A stretch of 64,000 nt of DNA, taken from contig NC_082405.1 in NCBI RefSeq assembly GCF_004011695.2, positions 2,045,001-2,109,000 on the forward strand, given 5' to 3'. This document shows positions 10,367 through 20,718 of this stretch, piece after piece. Origin of the DNA: Ascochyta rabiei (Eukaryota; Ascomycota; Dothideomycetes; Pleosporales; Didymellaceae). Made by a program: the position numbers and the translations under genes. The notes under the pieces were generated by a model. That model was given only the letters and a program-made list of their open reading frames with translations. It was not told the origin of the DNA and searched no databases. Position 1 is the stretch's first letter, and each line of letters begins with the position of its first letter.

Positions 10367-12085
10367 CTACAAGTACCGGTAATCCGGCGCCCTGGGCTTC
10401 TTCCTCTGCTGGCGGTTCGGATTGACGGGCTGGCGGTCATAAGCGTCGTTAAACTGAGCGGTAGCGCCGTTCTGCTGGCCGTAGAAGCCTCCAGCGCCTG
10501 CGCCAGGGTTGCCGTTCATGTTGCCGTTCATGTTGCCCATCATGTTCATCTGCATGTTCATGTTAGACGGCATGTTTTGGTGGAAGGGCATGTTCATGTT
10601 CATGTTCATAGGCATGTTCATGCCCATGGGCATCTGCATCTGCATGCCCGGCATCATAGGCATGTTCATGTTCATGCCCATATTCATGCCGGGCATTTGC
10701 ATGCCGCTGGGCATACCGCTGCTCATCATGTTCATGGGCGTATTGGGCATGTTCTGCTGCATGTTCATGGGCATGTTCTTCAGCGCCTCCATTTGTGCGA
10801 TAAAGTCCTGTTCCATAGTGTTTTGGGGCGGTTGCTGTTGCTGGCGCATAGCTTTGGGCGCCGTTGGCGGCTGGATCTCTGTGGGTGGTGATTTCCGCTT
10901 TTTCGACTCAGAATCAGAAGTTGGTTCCTCTTTTTCATTCGGAACAACAGGTGTTTCATTTTGTGGTACATTGGCATTCGCACTCGCATTCTCGACTTCA
11001 GTTGCTGCTTTTGCTGCTGCTTCTGCCGTCGCCATCTCCTCCTTCGCCGCTGCTTCCTTCTCAGCCTTTAACTCGGCCTTTGCCTTTGCCTTCTCGGCCT
11101 CATAGTCGCGAATCTTGGCCTCCATTTCCTTGTCAGGTGTGAATTCGATCAGAGTCTCCTCTCCGCAATTGGGGCAAATAAGATCATTGTCTGCTAGTGA
11201 TGACTCAATACAATCGTTGCAGTAGGTCTTCTCGCAGCAAGCCGTCTTCACCGGCTGAACAAACATCCTGTTGTCGAGTGGGCACTCCAGCCCCCGCTCG
11301 CGAACCTCCTTGCTTGCAGCATCGGCATTGGCAGCCTGCACCTTTGTAGCTTGTGTCTTCTCTTGGAACTTCTCCCAGGTTTTTGTGTCTGTCATGACCT
11401 GTACGTACTCTCCATCGGCGTTCAGCATGACACCCTTTGCGTCTTCGTCCATTTCCGACTTATCGACGACCTTGAGGAAGGATTTGGGGATTCCAGTCGT
11501 GCGCTTGGGGCAGTGTACGGGTTTGAAGTCGGGGTTGTCGTTCTCAGGACATTGTTGGATCCAGTGGCCCTTTACGCCGCAGCGCCGGCACACGTAGCCA
11601 GATGGTGGATCGTAATTCGGGACATTGACGGGCTTCTTCTTATTGTATACAGGCTTTGCGTGTGATAATGATTCCTTCTGCGCATCCCAGACCTGTGCAG
11701 ACTCTGCCAGGAAGGCAGCTTCTGCATCAGTTTCGGTTGCGCCGCCACTAGGGCGAGGGGCTACAACCGGGGCTGCGTCTTTCTTGATCGCACGTGCGGG
11801 AGGCTTGCCGGAAACGTAGCGTGCGATCTTACTGAATCCACGCGCTGCTGGTCGCCGTACGGCGATGACGGTGCTTGTGCGCGGTATGGTTGTTGTGTCG
11901 TCGTCGTACTCTTTGCTCGGTTCGTCTTCATGGTAGATGTGGAGGTTGAGGTCGGTGCTCTTGGCCATGCCAGAGGCTTCGATGATGGCTCGCTTGAGCT
12001 CGAATACGGAGATTTCATTGCCGTCAAAGGCATAGCGCTCCGGCTCCTTGGAGTTCTTGAACTTGTAAAACACCGACGACGACAT
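10367..12085 (-). CDS. mpe1: MPE1-like subunit of the mRNA cleavage and polyadenylation factor
   Basis: Single exon, 572 residues, from ATG 12085 (MSSSVFYKFKNSKEPERYAF). A longer TTG-initiated frame is ignored because the DWNN domain starts exactly at this Met. Order of domains: DWNN ubiquitin-like fold (1-77), CCHC zinc knuckle CRRCGVKGHWIQQCP (about 166-180), RING/U-box-like LECPLDNRMF to LICPNCGEE (267-310), a charged coiled-coil stretch rich in K/A/E (320-370), a KKRKSPP nuclear signal, and a Met-rich tail (about 430-535). Yeast Mpe1 and human RBBP6 share the first three modules and act in 3'-end cleavage and polyadenylation in the nucleus. The gene lies just downstream of frq on the same strand, with 406 bp between the frq stop and this ATG. 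The family call is strong. Confidence 0.93.
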   Translation of the reverse strand: MSSSVFYKFKNSKEPERYAFDGNEISVFELKRAIIEASGMAKSTDLNLHIYHEDEPSKEYDDDTTTIPRTSTVIAVRRPAARGFSKIARYVSGKPPARAIKKDAAPVVAPRPSGGATETDAEAAFLAESAQVWDAQKESLSHAKPVYNKKKPVNVPNYDPPSGYVCRRCGVKGHWIQQCPENDNPDFKPVHCPKRTTGIPKSFLKVVDKSEMDEDAKGVMLNADGEYVQVMTDTKTWEKFQEKTQATKVQAANADAASKEVRERGLECPLDNRMFVQPVKTACCEKTYCNDCIESSLADNDLICPNCGEETLIEFTPDKEMEAKIRDYEAEKAKAKAELKAEKEAAAKEEMATAEAAAKAATEVENASANANVPQNETPVVPNEKEEPTSDSESKKRKSPPTEIQPPTAPKAMRQQQQPPQNTMEQDFIAQMEALKNMPMNMQQNMPNTPMNMMSSGMPSGMQMPGMNMGMNMNMPMMPGMQMQMPMGMNMPMNMNMNMPFHQNMPSNMNMQMNMMGNMNGNMNGNPGAGAGGFYGQQNGATAQFNDAYDRQPVNPNRQQRKKPRAPDYRYL

Positions 12086-12491
12086 GACTGTCAGCGCTTT
12101 GCACGTCGCGGAGAACAAGCAGTTGCAGGAGTGTGTCTGGTCGTTGTGGCGAGGTTGTGTGTTGTAGGTGTAGTGTCGGGGTGAGAGAGAGAGGTGGAGA
12201 AGGAATTCTTGGGGGCTGACAGCGCGCTAGCGATCTGAATCGTCACGTGCCAATCCAACATTATGTCAGCCTTCTATCTTGTTTCGAGAAGACTACGGAA
12301 AAGTATGGTTTCAATAGTAGCGGTTTGAAATTTCAAGTTGTTCTTTGATTATTGGCTCTCTGCCTACGCAAAACAGGGGTATCTGGGTCCAGGTTCAACG
12401 CCATCCAATGCTAAATAAACCAGCAAACAACGCTTCCATGCACAAATGACAAAGCCCCGGAGGCCACCAGCCTACGTGAAAGAAATATTGT
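12086..12491. other. Short frq-mpe1 intergenic region
   Basis: 406 bp between the frq stop and the mpe1 start, both genes on the minus strand. It must hold the frq 3' UTR and terminator plus the mpe1 promoter and leader. In Neurospora an antisense frq transcript (qrf) starts downstream of frq; if one exists here its promoter would have to share this interval. Confidence 0.5.
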
Positions 12492-15400
12492 CTACCTAGT
12501 CCTCCGACTCTTTGGCGCCTTTGAACCGTTCTTCACTACCGTAGCAAGGGATTCAGTCGTTCTGGCGCGTTTCAGGTGCTTGCTCCGAGGGGAGAGACTG
12601 TTGGCACTCGTCGTACTTGGAGCAGCCTGGGTGCTCTTGCGCCTACTTCCCTGCTTTGAGAGATCGCCCGCATCGCTCGCAGGACTGTTGAACCCACTGC
12701 CACCGCCTGCGGTAGCTGCCGAACTGCCGGCTACAATCTCCTCGGCCAGACGGTCTGCAACCGCAGCGTCATACTCGCGCTCGAATGCGCGGACTGTGTC
12801 TGGATCTTGCTGACGGGCAGTGGCCAAGAGGTCAATGCTGCTATCATCATCATCGTCATCGGAGTATTCAGACGCTTCCGAGGTACTGCCGGACTGTTCG
12901 CTAGCAAGTTTAGCGTGTGGAGGAGCGATGTTGAGAAGCTGCAGCGCCGTGGAGGGACCATCGTTTGTGTCGTAGTCACCACTTGATGATTCGTCTTCGT
13001 CGTCCGAGAGTTCACCGGAAGAAGCGGAATCAAAAGGAAAGAAAGACGCTGGCGGCAGGACAGAGCTGGGCATATTCTGACGGACCGCTGAGATCATCTT
13101 CTCCTCGATTGTGTTCTTGGGGCTTGACGAACGGCACCTTGCGTCTTGGGGCGTCGCCCCTTCACCCAGGATGGCTTGAATCTTCGAGGGATACAGACAT
13201 GCCCTGCGGTTGGGCTGAATGTCTGAGGGTGCCGATGGGATTTGCGAACGTTGTACACGGATCGAGAAGTTGTCGTCCGGCTGCACACCTCCCAAGCCCG
13301 AAGCTTCAAAGTCCATGAGGTCAGGGCTGTCGGCACCAAAATGATTCTGTAGGCCCGCGGGGGAGAATCCGATGCTCTCTCCAGTAGATGGAGTTTGCGT
13401 TCCTTTTCGGGAATCCACGTCTGTTCCTGCATCTTCCAAGGGGCCTCTGCTCTCCCAAATGTCGGATCCGTTGATAGATTCCGTGTTTAGCAGTGCACCA
13501 AGAGGATGGCTTGTGACTGCCTTGTAGTTCTCGGGTAGCGTCAAGGAAGCCCCTACTCGGTCGCCCGTGAGGTCGGTGCAAAACTTAGCTTTGTTGTAAA
13601 AGATCATAGGGCCGTCATCACGTCGCTTGGTGGGTTTGTTACTCTGTATGACGGTACCCATGCCCGACAAATCGCCACACTGCTGGGGCTGGAAGGAGGA
13701 AATTGTCGACCCGGTTGAGTCGTAGAGATCCCGGTCCTCTTCCGAGCTGTCGGTCCGGAAGAACAATGGCTTGTAGGCGAATAAACTCGTCTCCGTCTCT
13801 TGTCCAGCAGGGGCCATGTTGCGGCCCCACTGTTCTGAGCCTCCGTAACCACTCTCCATGCTGGCGCTGTGACCGGGTTTGGGGTTGTTCTGGGGCGACC
13901 CCTGTGCTGCCATGGCTTGATACGGCGAGTTAACACCAGATTGTTCGGGTGAGCCGTCGCTGCTGTTGTTGCTGAATTCATGTCCACCCTTCCATCGAAT
14001 CTTACGGCCATCACTTGACACTTCCAGCTGGGTGCTATACGCGGCAAGAGCCTCCTTGACGTTTTCAGGCGTGACGTTGAGCGTGTGGAGTTGCGCCATA
14101 TTAATGAGAAGGTTCAAGTACAGCCAGCCATGTCCTTGCTCTGATGAGGTATTGGTCATCATGTCTGGTGGCGAGAAGCCGAGATGTCGGAAGTAGTCCA
14201 TGTTTGCGGCGGGGACCTGAGCACGGAAGGGGTCCAAATCCAGAGGCCGTGTAGGTCGCTGGTCGGGGGAGCCGGTGCCGGAGCCGGAGCCGGAAGGCTC
14301 AAAGTCTTGCTCATTGACACGCTGCTGTGCGGGTATGTGCAAGATGGGGGTACTCTGTCCCTCTTTCATGTCACCTTGCTCTGGCATGATGAGGGCTGTG
14401 CGCAGACCCTCTGGTCTGAATCCTTGGCCGATTGCTTCCCGCTCACGTCGGTCGGCGGTAGCTGCGGACTGAGCGACCTCCTCTTGCTGCATGGGTTGGG
14501 GATGGCTTCCGGGCGCCGAGCGCTTGCCAGCGAAGATCTGCTCCAGGCGTCGGACGATCATCTTCTTCTTCGCCTTGTCCGACAAGGGGGCATTGCCATG
14601 TGACAGCAAGCCTCGGGGGATGTCGTGGAGATAGGACTGGATGCTCTGCTGTTGGCGGTTGTAGGCCGACTTGGTCATCTTTCGGTTATCGGTGTTTTGG
14701 TTCGAGGGGTTGTTGGAGGGTGTGGACGAGTTCTGGCCAGAGGCGGACATGGAGACATAGCCCGACTCTGCGAGACGAGATATCGACGAGCCCGTGGCCT
14801 CCTTGTTCAGGGCAGGAGCGTGGGCGTACGAGATTTCAGGCATGTCAGAGGCGTCGTCGAGGCCTGCGGCAAACTTGCGCAACGTCTCTTCCAGCTCCTT
14901 CTTCTTGTGGTCGGGCAGGCGGTGGAACTTGACCTCGAACAGCTTGTCGTCCTGCAGGTGGGCATCGTAGACGCGCTCGTACTTCCTCAGCCTCCGCTTC
15001 AGCTTCTTGTTGGCGACGGTGAGGTCGTCGATGACGCTGCGGAAGTCTTCGGAGCTGCTGGCGTCGGTGCCGAGCTTCATCAGACCAGGGCGGTAGGGCA
15101 CGGAGGCGGCAGTCATGTACTGGGCTTCGGGCGGGGTGCGCCCCGACGAGGATGAGTTGTGGAGCAGGAAGGGCGGGTCGTTGTCGACAAAGGAGGCGTC
15201 GTGGGGGACATGGTCGTGATTGTTTGTGCGGTCGAACCAGCCGGCGGCGTCGCTGCTCTCTCCCGAGCTGTGGCTGTTCAACTGCAGACGCGGCGAGACG
15301 GTCGAAGGCGGATTGGCCTTGTCGCTAGCAGGGACGTTGGGCGAGGTGCTCAGCGTGGTCGAGTGGCAGGTGGCGGTAAGAGTGGAGGCAGCGCGGTCGA

Positions 15401-15506
15401 GTTTGGCGGCCGGGCTGTGTCGCAGCGAGACGGATTGGTGGGCGGGCGGGCGGCGTGGGTGGTGGGGCGTGGCAGGGCTAGGAATGGTGCCGGGGCGCTC
15501 GTTCAT
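12492..15506 (-). CDS. frq: FREQUENCY circadian clock protein
   Basis: Single exon, 1,004 residues, similar to the 989 of Neurospora FRQ. Diagnostic stretches: HPRRPPAHQSVSLRHSP near the N-terminus; the coiled coil EDFRSVIDDLTVANKKLKRR (about 153-180), which in FRQ mediates dimerisation; KLFEVKFHRLP and KKKELEETLRKFAAGLD; SIQSYLHDIPRGLL; the RPEGLRTALIMPEQ block; and GWLYLNLLINMAQLHTLNVT. Acidic PEST-like runs (SDDDDDDSSID) and basic C-terminal clusters follow. FRQ is the negative element of the clock: with FRH and casein kinase 1 it inhibits the White Collar complex, then is phosphorylated and degraded. In-frame Met131 and Met143 could give short isoforms as in Neurospora, but that is inference. 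All expected regions are present, so the locus looks functional. Confidence 0.96.
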   Translation of the reverse strand: MNERPGTIPSPATPHHPRRPPAHQSVSLRHSPAAKLDRAASTLTATCHSTTLSTSPNVPASDKANPPSTVSPRLQLNSHSSGESSDAAGWFDRTNNHDHVPHDASFVDNDPPFLLHNSSSSGRTPPEAQYMTAASVPYRPGLMKLGTDASSSEDFRSVIDDLTVANKKLKRRLRKYERVYDAHLQDDKLFEVKFHRLPDHKKKELEETLRKFAAGLDDASDMPEISYAHAPALNKEATGSSISRLAESGYVSMSASGQNSSTPSNNPSNQNTDNRKMTKSAYNRQQQSIQSYLHDIPRGLLSHGNAPLSDKAKKKMIVRRLEQIFAGKRSAPGSHPQPMQQEEVAQSAATADRREREAIGQGFRPEGLRTALIMPEQGDMKEGQSTPILHIPAQQRVNEQDFEPSGSGSGTGSPDQRPTRPLDLDPFRAQVPAANMDYFRHLGFSPPDMMTNTSSEQGHGWLYLNLLINMAQLHTLNVTPENVKEALAAYSTQLEVSSDGRKIRWKGGHEFSNNSSDGSPEQSGVNSPYQAMAAQGSPQNNPKPGHSASMESGYGGSEQWGRNMAPAGQETETSLFAYKPLFFRTDSSEEDRDLYDSTGSTISSFQPQQCGDLSGMGTVIQSNKPTKRRDDGPMIFYNKAKFCTDLTGDRVGASLTLPENYKAVTSHPLGALLNTESINGSDIWESRGPLEDAGTDVDSRKGTQTPSTGESIGFSPAGLQNHFGADSPDLMDFEASGLGGVQPDDNFSIRVQRSQIPSAPSDIQPNRRACLYPSKIQAILGEGATPQDARCRSSSPKNTIEEKMISAVRQNMPSSVLPPASFFPFDSASSGELSDDEDESSSGDYDTNDGPSTALQLLNIAPPHAKLASEQSGSTSEASEYSDDDDDDSSIDLLATARQQDPDTVRAFEREYDAAVADRLAEEIVAGSSAATAGGGSGFNSPASDAGDLSKQGSRRKSTQAAPSTTSANSLSPRSKHLKRARTTESLATVVKNGSKAPKSRRTR

Positions 15507-17735
15507 GGCGACGAGGCGGACGTGGAGGTGGAGGTGGAGGTGCGGGCTGCTGCTGAAGCCAAAGTGCGTGGGCTGGGCTGGGCTGGATAGCCTGGACGGG
15601 CTGGATGGGCTATGAGGGTAGCGTGCGGGCGACGTCCATGTGTGCTGCTCTGCTCACGACGGTGTGGCTTTGCTCAGTCGATGTATGGTGCGATGGTGGT
15701 GGTGGTGGTGGTGTGATGGCGGTGTCGATGGTAATGTCGATGGTAATGTCGATGGTAATGTCGATGGTAATGTCGATGGTAATGTCGATGGTAATGTCGA
15801 TGGTAATGTCGATGGTAATGTCGATGGTAATATCAATGGTAATGTCAATGTCAATATCGATGGCGACGTCGATACAAGGTGCGGTGTGGCGGTGGTGGTG
15901 GTGGTGCGGTGTGCAGAGACGTCGTGTCGTTCGTGATTGTGTGGTGTGGTCAGAGAGGCCCAGTCGAGAACAGGCGGCGGCGTCTGGGTAGCACCCTGAC
16001 GGGCCATCACCTCAGATCCAGCGCCGTGGCCCAGCTCGATCGTGAGGTTGGTGGATGCCGTCGATGAGATCGGCACATCCCTGCTCCTGCTGCCAAGGAC
16101 AGACCCTTCCATCGCTCCTGTAGTCCCCCATCGACTAGCGCCGTCTGCATCGACGATGGATCCCGTGCATGGATTCCACGGAGCCTCCTCGCAGACACCA
16201 TCCGCACAATCCACCGCCCGATGCGGTCGTCATGGCACGGCCCTGGCTCACAATACCCCGATGTATCACGTTGGGGACGATCGCTGGCCTGCCACTGCCG
16301 CTCGCTGGTTTCGACCCTCTCGACCTTCGACCCTGGACCGTCGCTCTCCACCGTGCAACGGCCCCCTCCCTCACTGGCTGCACATCTGTGGCCTGCACTC
16401 TGCACTCTCGCAAACAACGATGGACACCCCACTTTCGATCTGACCATCACCTTCCAAAACACCTGCACGCTCACTGGCACCTCGATCCCGACCGAGTCCC
16501 CGTCCGTCAGGCCTTTGACCAGTGCCGTTGGTCACGCCCTGCAGCACCTTGGAATTGCAAACCTGCCCATGCCAGCCGCACTTCACTCTTCATCGACAAT
16601 TTCAAGCACATCTTGCAAAAATGCTCCTCAGCCCTAACCACAAGCGTGTCGCATGACGCTGCATTCCGCTACTCCCGCCAGAGCCTATGCAGTGCCAGTT
16701 AATGCTCGAATTTGACCCAGGTCGCACCAGCCAATCTTTTCGACAGATGGGAGGACCGGCACGGCAGCGCCAACACGAACGGTGAGGACGTGTTTGGGAG
16801 CTGGCCATGGTCGAACGGAGTGGGGTACTGCAGCGCACAATCGCGATCTTGGGCAGACCTTCGATGCCGCCTACTAATAGACGGCACCCGCAAACTTTCA
16901 GCCACTACGGGGACCCGCACCTACCAGCAACTCTTAAATCGGCAACGATCGCGCCTCACACCAGGCACAGCACACTGATTTCGCAGGAACTTGATTCCGC
17001 TCCCGTCCTTTGTTCTCCCTCTCAAGCAGAGGAGCGTAAGGCACGAGCAGTCACGTCACCACAACCTGCAGGACAGCATGCACATCACGTCTACTCCAAA
17101 ACTGCTTTGCTGTATCTTGACGAACATGCACTCAAGGTCAAGTCGTCTCGCCGTACAACGTACCGCGCAAAATTAACCTAGTAAACTTATCTTACTCGCT
17201 AGGCCTAGTAAACGTTATCACTCTCTTACCTAGGATTGCTTGTTATCTACTAATCTTTACATAACATGATACACATCTATAGTACTATAATTTTATACTA
17301 CACATATTCTAACATACTCTACCATGTATTAATAAGCCTGCGCCCAAGGGAAGGTTATCCTGATATATAAATTACTGTGTACAATTATATCATTCAATAT
17401 ATTTAACTTACTCATCCTGTCTAAACATTGATTACCCTCTTACTCCGTGCTAATACCTACTAATTTGTACGTAACGCAAGGTATCTCTGTAATACTGTGT
17501 GTAGTGAGTAGCTTGCAAGGAAAACAAAGGAGGAGAGGGATCGGAGCTACGTGGCGCTGTGGTTACGATGGAATGTACACGTTGTTCTTGCTGTTTGCTC
17601 GGGCGTGTGGAAATTGTTGTGCGAGTGGTGGATATGTTATACAGCTACAATCAGCCCATCTATACACACCGACGCCCTCGACATGTTCACGCACGCCGTC
17701 CGCTATCTTGTTGTACAACGCAACACACCCACCCC
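15507..17735. other. frq upstream region (leader and promoter) and COQ9 3' flank
   Basis: About 2.2 kb, as expected for a frq promoter and long leader. It contains the 12-bp repeat at 15724-15873, several GATC/CGAT words (for example 16038-16042 and 16062-16073) of the sort found in White Collar light-response elements, and an AT-rich stretch about 17170-17460. No convincing protein-coding gene. Confidence 0.55.
15724..15873. repeat. 12-bp tandem repeat in the frq leader region
   Basis: Nine exact copies of GTCGATGGTAAT from 15724 to 15831, then three degenerate copies ending with a further GTCGAT at 15873. It begins about 218 bp upstream of the frq ATG, so it may be transcribed in the frq leader. 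Each unit carries one CGAT word. Confidence 0.93.
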
Positions 17736-18568
17736 TCATATCCCAACTCCCTTGCTCCGCAACACATTGACAGTGCTGTGCCCCGTGTAATTCACCCACT
17801 CACCCAGCTTCCCCACAAGCCCACCCACCGTCTGCAGATCGCGCAGCCGCCCGTCAAGAAACTGCTCCGTCTCTGCGAACCCCTTGGACGTGTCCTGCGT
17901 CATGAAGACCTCGGTGGCGGAGTAGATGGCTGATAGCGTCGCGCGCTTCGTGTACCAGCTCATGTCGACGCTGCCGTCGCCGGCTAGGAACCAGATTTCG
18001 TCTGCGAGTGCCGCTAGCTCGTACAACGAGGGGGGAACGTAGGTTGGTTGGGCCATTATGGCGAGGGCCTGGTGTGGATGTAGTCAGCACCCATGCTGAC
18101 GGATTTTACATGTCGATTGCGTGGGTCACGTACCTCCTGCCACCGGTGCAGCACTGGTTCGTTCGCGCGCAGCCGTGCGAGTGTCAGGGCGCGCACTTTC
18201 GAGCCTACGCCGAGCTTCCTCCCATCTTTCTCCTTGGCGAACTGCACGCTATCCCGCAGTGCGAGGCGCTGCGTCACGAGGTGGTAGTTGATCAGGTCGA
18301 ACACCCCGCGCGGAAACAGATTCGTCGATGCGTCGAGGTACCCTGCGTCGCGGGCGCCGAGCTTCAGCGCGTCGATTGTGAAGCCGTGGTGTGGGACATG
18401 GGCGTATGCCGAGGAGAGGATCTTGCTTTCGGCGGGCGCAAAGAGCGGCGGTTGCGCGTAGTCGTACGAGTGGTATGTGCAGCGTTGGCGCAGGATAGGG
18501 CCGGAAGTGCGCGAGGCGCTGGCCCGCAGTGTGCCGAGGAGAGTGCTAGGTAGCCGTGTTGCAGACAT
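17736..18568 (-). CDS. coq9: COQ9, ubiquinone biosynthesis protein
   Basis: Exons complement(18134..18568, 17736..18068); the 65-nt intron has a GTACGT donor and an ACCAG acceptor in phase 0. The product is 255 residues. The N-terminus MSATRLPSTLLGTLRASASRTS is a typical mitochondrial presequence. The COQ9 domain shows LFPRGVFDLINYHLVTQRLAL, then after the splice ALAIMAQPTYVPPSLYELAALADEIWFLAGD, DMSWYTKRATLSAIYSATEVFMTQD and the C-terminal WVNYTGHSTVNVLRSKGVGI. COQ9 is a lipid-binding partner of COQ7 in the coenzyme Q synthome on the matrix side of the inner membrane. It is divergent from the CMR1 gene over a 532-bp region. Confidence 0.93.
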
Positions 18569-19100
18569 GGTGGTGATTGTGGATGTTGGGAGTGAGGGCC
18601 GGTGTGAAGTAGTGACGCCAGTTCCGAGCATCAATGCCAAGATCGGAATGGGGACACATCAAGATGACAGGACACATCAAGATGACAAGACCCATGGTGC
18701 GGATTGTTGTGGAAATACAAACAACGCCACTTCCGTGCCTCTGAGGCGTTCGAGTGCAGGGTTCGGCCGGTGCTGGGGATGGATCTACTGCAATGGCCCA
18801 CACGGTCGAGCAATGTTCTCCACGTGACCGACGCGTGGGCGCGTTTTGACGCGTGACGCCACCACTTCCGCCTCGGCTTCGATTCTGAAGCCATTTATTT
18901 TCGCCCTCTGGTGCACTGACTGCAGCCTAAGGCTCCTTGACTAATTCATTTTCTCCATTGCTGACGCTTCAATTCTATATACATCACTTTGCTTCACCAC
19001 CGCATTACTTCAATTTGCAGCGCTGCTACACGTTGAAGCTCTCAACCTTTGCGACTGCAACTGTGACGAACCGCCCATTGTTGACAATTCACCCCCCAAA
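18569..19100. promoter_or_regulatory. Shared COQ9 / CMR1 divergent promoter region
   Basis: 532 bp between two divergently transcribed genes. It contains two copies of AGGACACATCAAGATGACA in tandem near 18650-18690 and pyrimidine-rich sequence before the CMR1 ATG. No TATA box is obvious. Confidence 0.45.
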
Positions 19101-20718
19101 ATGGTGCGCCCGAAGAAGGCAGAGGTCAGCGACTATGAGCGCAAGAGGCAGGAGAACATAGCGAAAACGCAGGCGCTGCTGCATAACCTCGAGATGGAGG
19201 CGGCGCAAGCCGGTTTGGGGCCTACATCGAAAGCCGCAACATCTGCAAAACCGAAGACGAAAAAAGCATCAGCAGCGAGAAAGGTCAAGGTGGAGGATGT
19301 AGGCCCCCGACGCACATCCTCGCGTCTCAAGGGCATCGAGGCCGACAGCGAAAAAGCGAAGCGCAAGGCAGAGGAAGAGTTCGTCGCTATCAAAGAGGCC
19401 GACCGCGCAAAGCGACAGCGCGTCAGCGGTGCTTTCAACTTCGGCGACATCACCGTTGTCGGCAAGACTTGGGATCAGAGCGGGAGCTTCTTGCGCATCG
19501 TTGGACCTGCAAACCCGTACGAACGCACCTTCGACTTCGACGACGCGAACGAGACTACAGACAAGGATGTGAAGGAGCTGAGAGAGCGGATGAGCGGGCT
19601 GCAGCTCTGGGAAGACTTTGAGCCAAACGAGATCAAGATCACGCCTGAGCGAATCTACGCCATGGGCCTGCATCCGACCGAGGAGAAGCCCCTCGTGTTT
19701 GCTGGCGACAAACTGGGCAATCTCGGTATATGTGACGCCTCGCAAAAGGCCGCAGAAGTCAAGGTGGAGGACGATGAAGATGCCGACACAGAGGGACCGA
19801 CTATCACCACGCTCAAACCGCACACACGCACAATCCACACCTTCCAGTTCAGCCCGCATGATTCCAACGCCCTCTACTCTGCCTCGTACGACTCGTCCGT
19901 ACGGAAGCTCGACCTCGCAAAGGGCGTGGCAGTCGAAGTCTACGGCCCTCAAGACCCCAACGAAGACCAGCCGCTGTCCGGTCTCGAAATCTCAAAAGAC
20001 GACGCAAACATGCTGTACTTCTCCACCCTCGACGGCCGCTTCGGCATGTACGACATGCGCACCGAAGTCATGGACGCACAAATTTTCCAGCTCTCCGACA
20101 AGAAAATCGGCGGCTTCAGCCTGCATCCCCAACAACCGCACCTCGTCGCCACCGCATCGCTCGACCGCACGCTGAAGCTCTGGGACCTGCGCAAGATTAC
20201 CGGCAAGGGCGACGAGCGAGGCCCCGCGCTGGTGGGCGAGCACGAGAACCACCTATCCGTATCCCACGCAGCGTGGAACTCCGCAGGTCAGGTCGCAACC
20301 GCATCGTACGACGACACAGTCAAGATCTACGATTTCGGCAACTGTGCAGCGTGGAAAGCAGGTCACACGCTGACCGAGGCGGAGATGAAGCCCAGCGTGA
20401 TTGTGCCACATAACAACCAGACTGGGCGGTGGGTTACCATGTACGTCTTTCTGCTGCTGCTGAGTAAAATCAAGAAACCGGTACTAATAGCAATGCAGAC
20501 TCCGTGCCCAATGGCAGCAGTTTCCCCGCGACGGCGTGCAACGCTTTTGTATCGGCAACATGAACCGCTTCGTCGACATCTACACGGGCAAGGGCCAGCA
20601 ATTGGCACAGCTGGGCGGCGATGGCATCACGGCGGTGCCCTCAGTGGCCAAATTCCACCCTTCGCTCGACTGGGTAGCAGCGGGGACTGCGTCTGGCAAG
20701 CTGTGTTTGTGGATGTAG
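19101..20718 (+). CDS. cmr1: WD40 DNA damage-binding protein CMR1
   Basis: Exons 19101..20440 and 20499..20718 join in phase 2 (donor GTACGT, branch ACTAAT, acceptor CAG), giving 519 residues. The N-terminal 120 residues are basic and helical ([20 protein letters not shown], nuclear-signal-like KRQR). Then come WD repeats: [61 protein letters not shown] and [21 protein letters not shown]. This order and the total length fit Cmr1/WDR76, a nuclear chromatin protein that binds damaged DNA and collects in protein quality-control foci. Read-through of the intron would give a different C-terminus, but the spliced form restores the last blades of the propeller. Confidence 0.92.

Noticed and set aside
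15654..16214. 186-codon minus frame upstream of frq as a uORF protein
   Set aside because: Starts at GTG and consists largely of the LPST translation of the 12-bp repeat.
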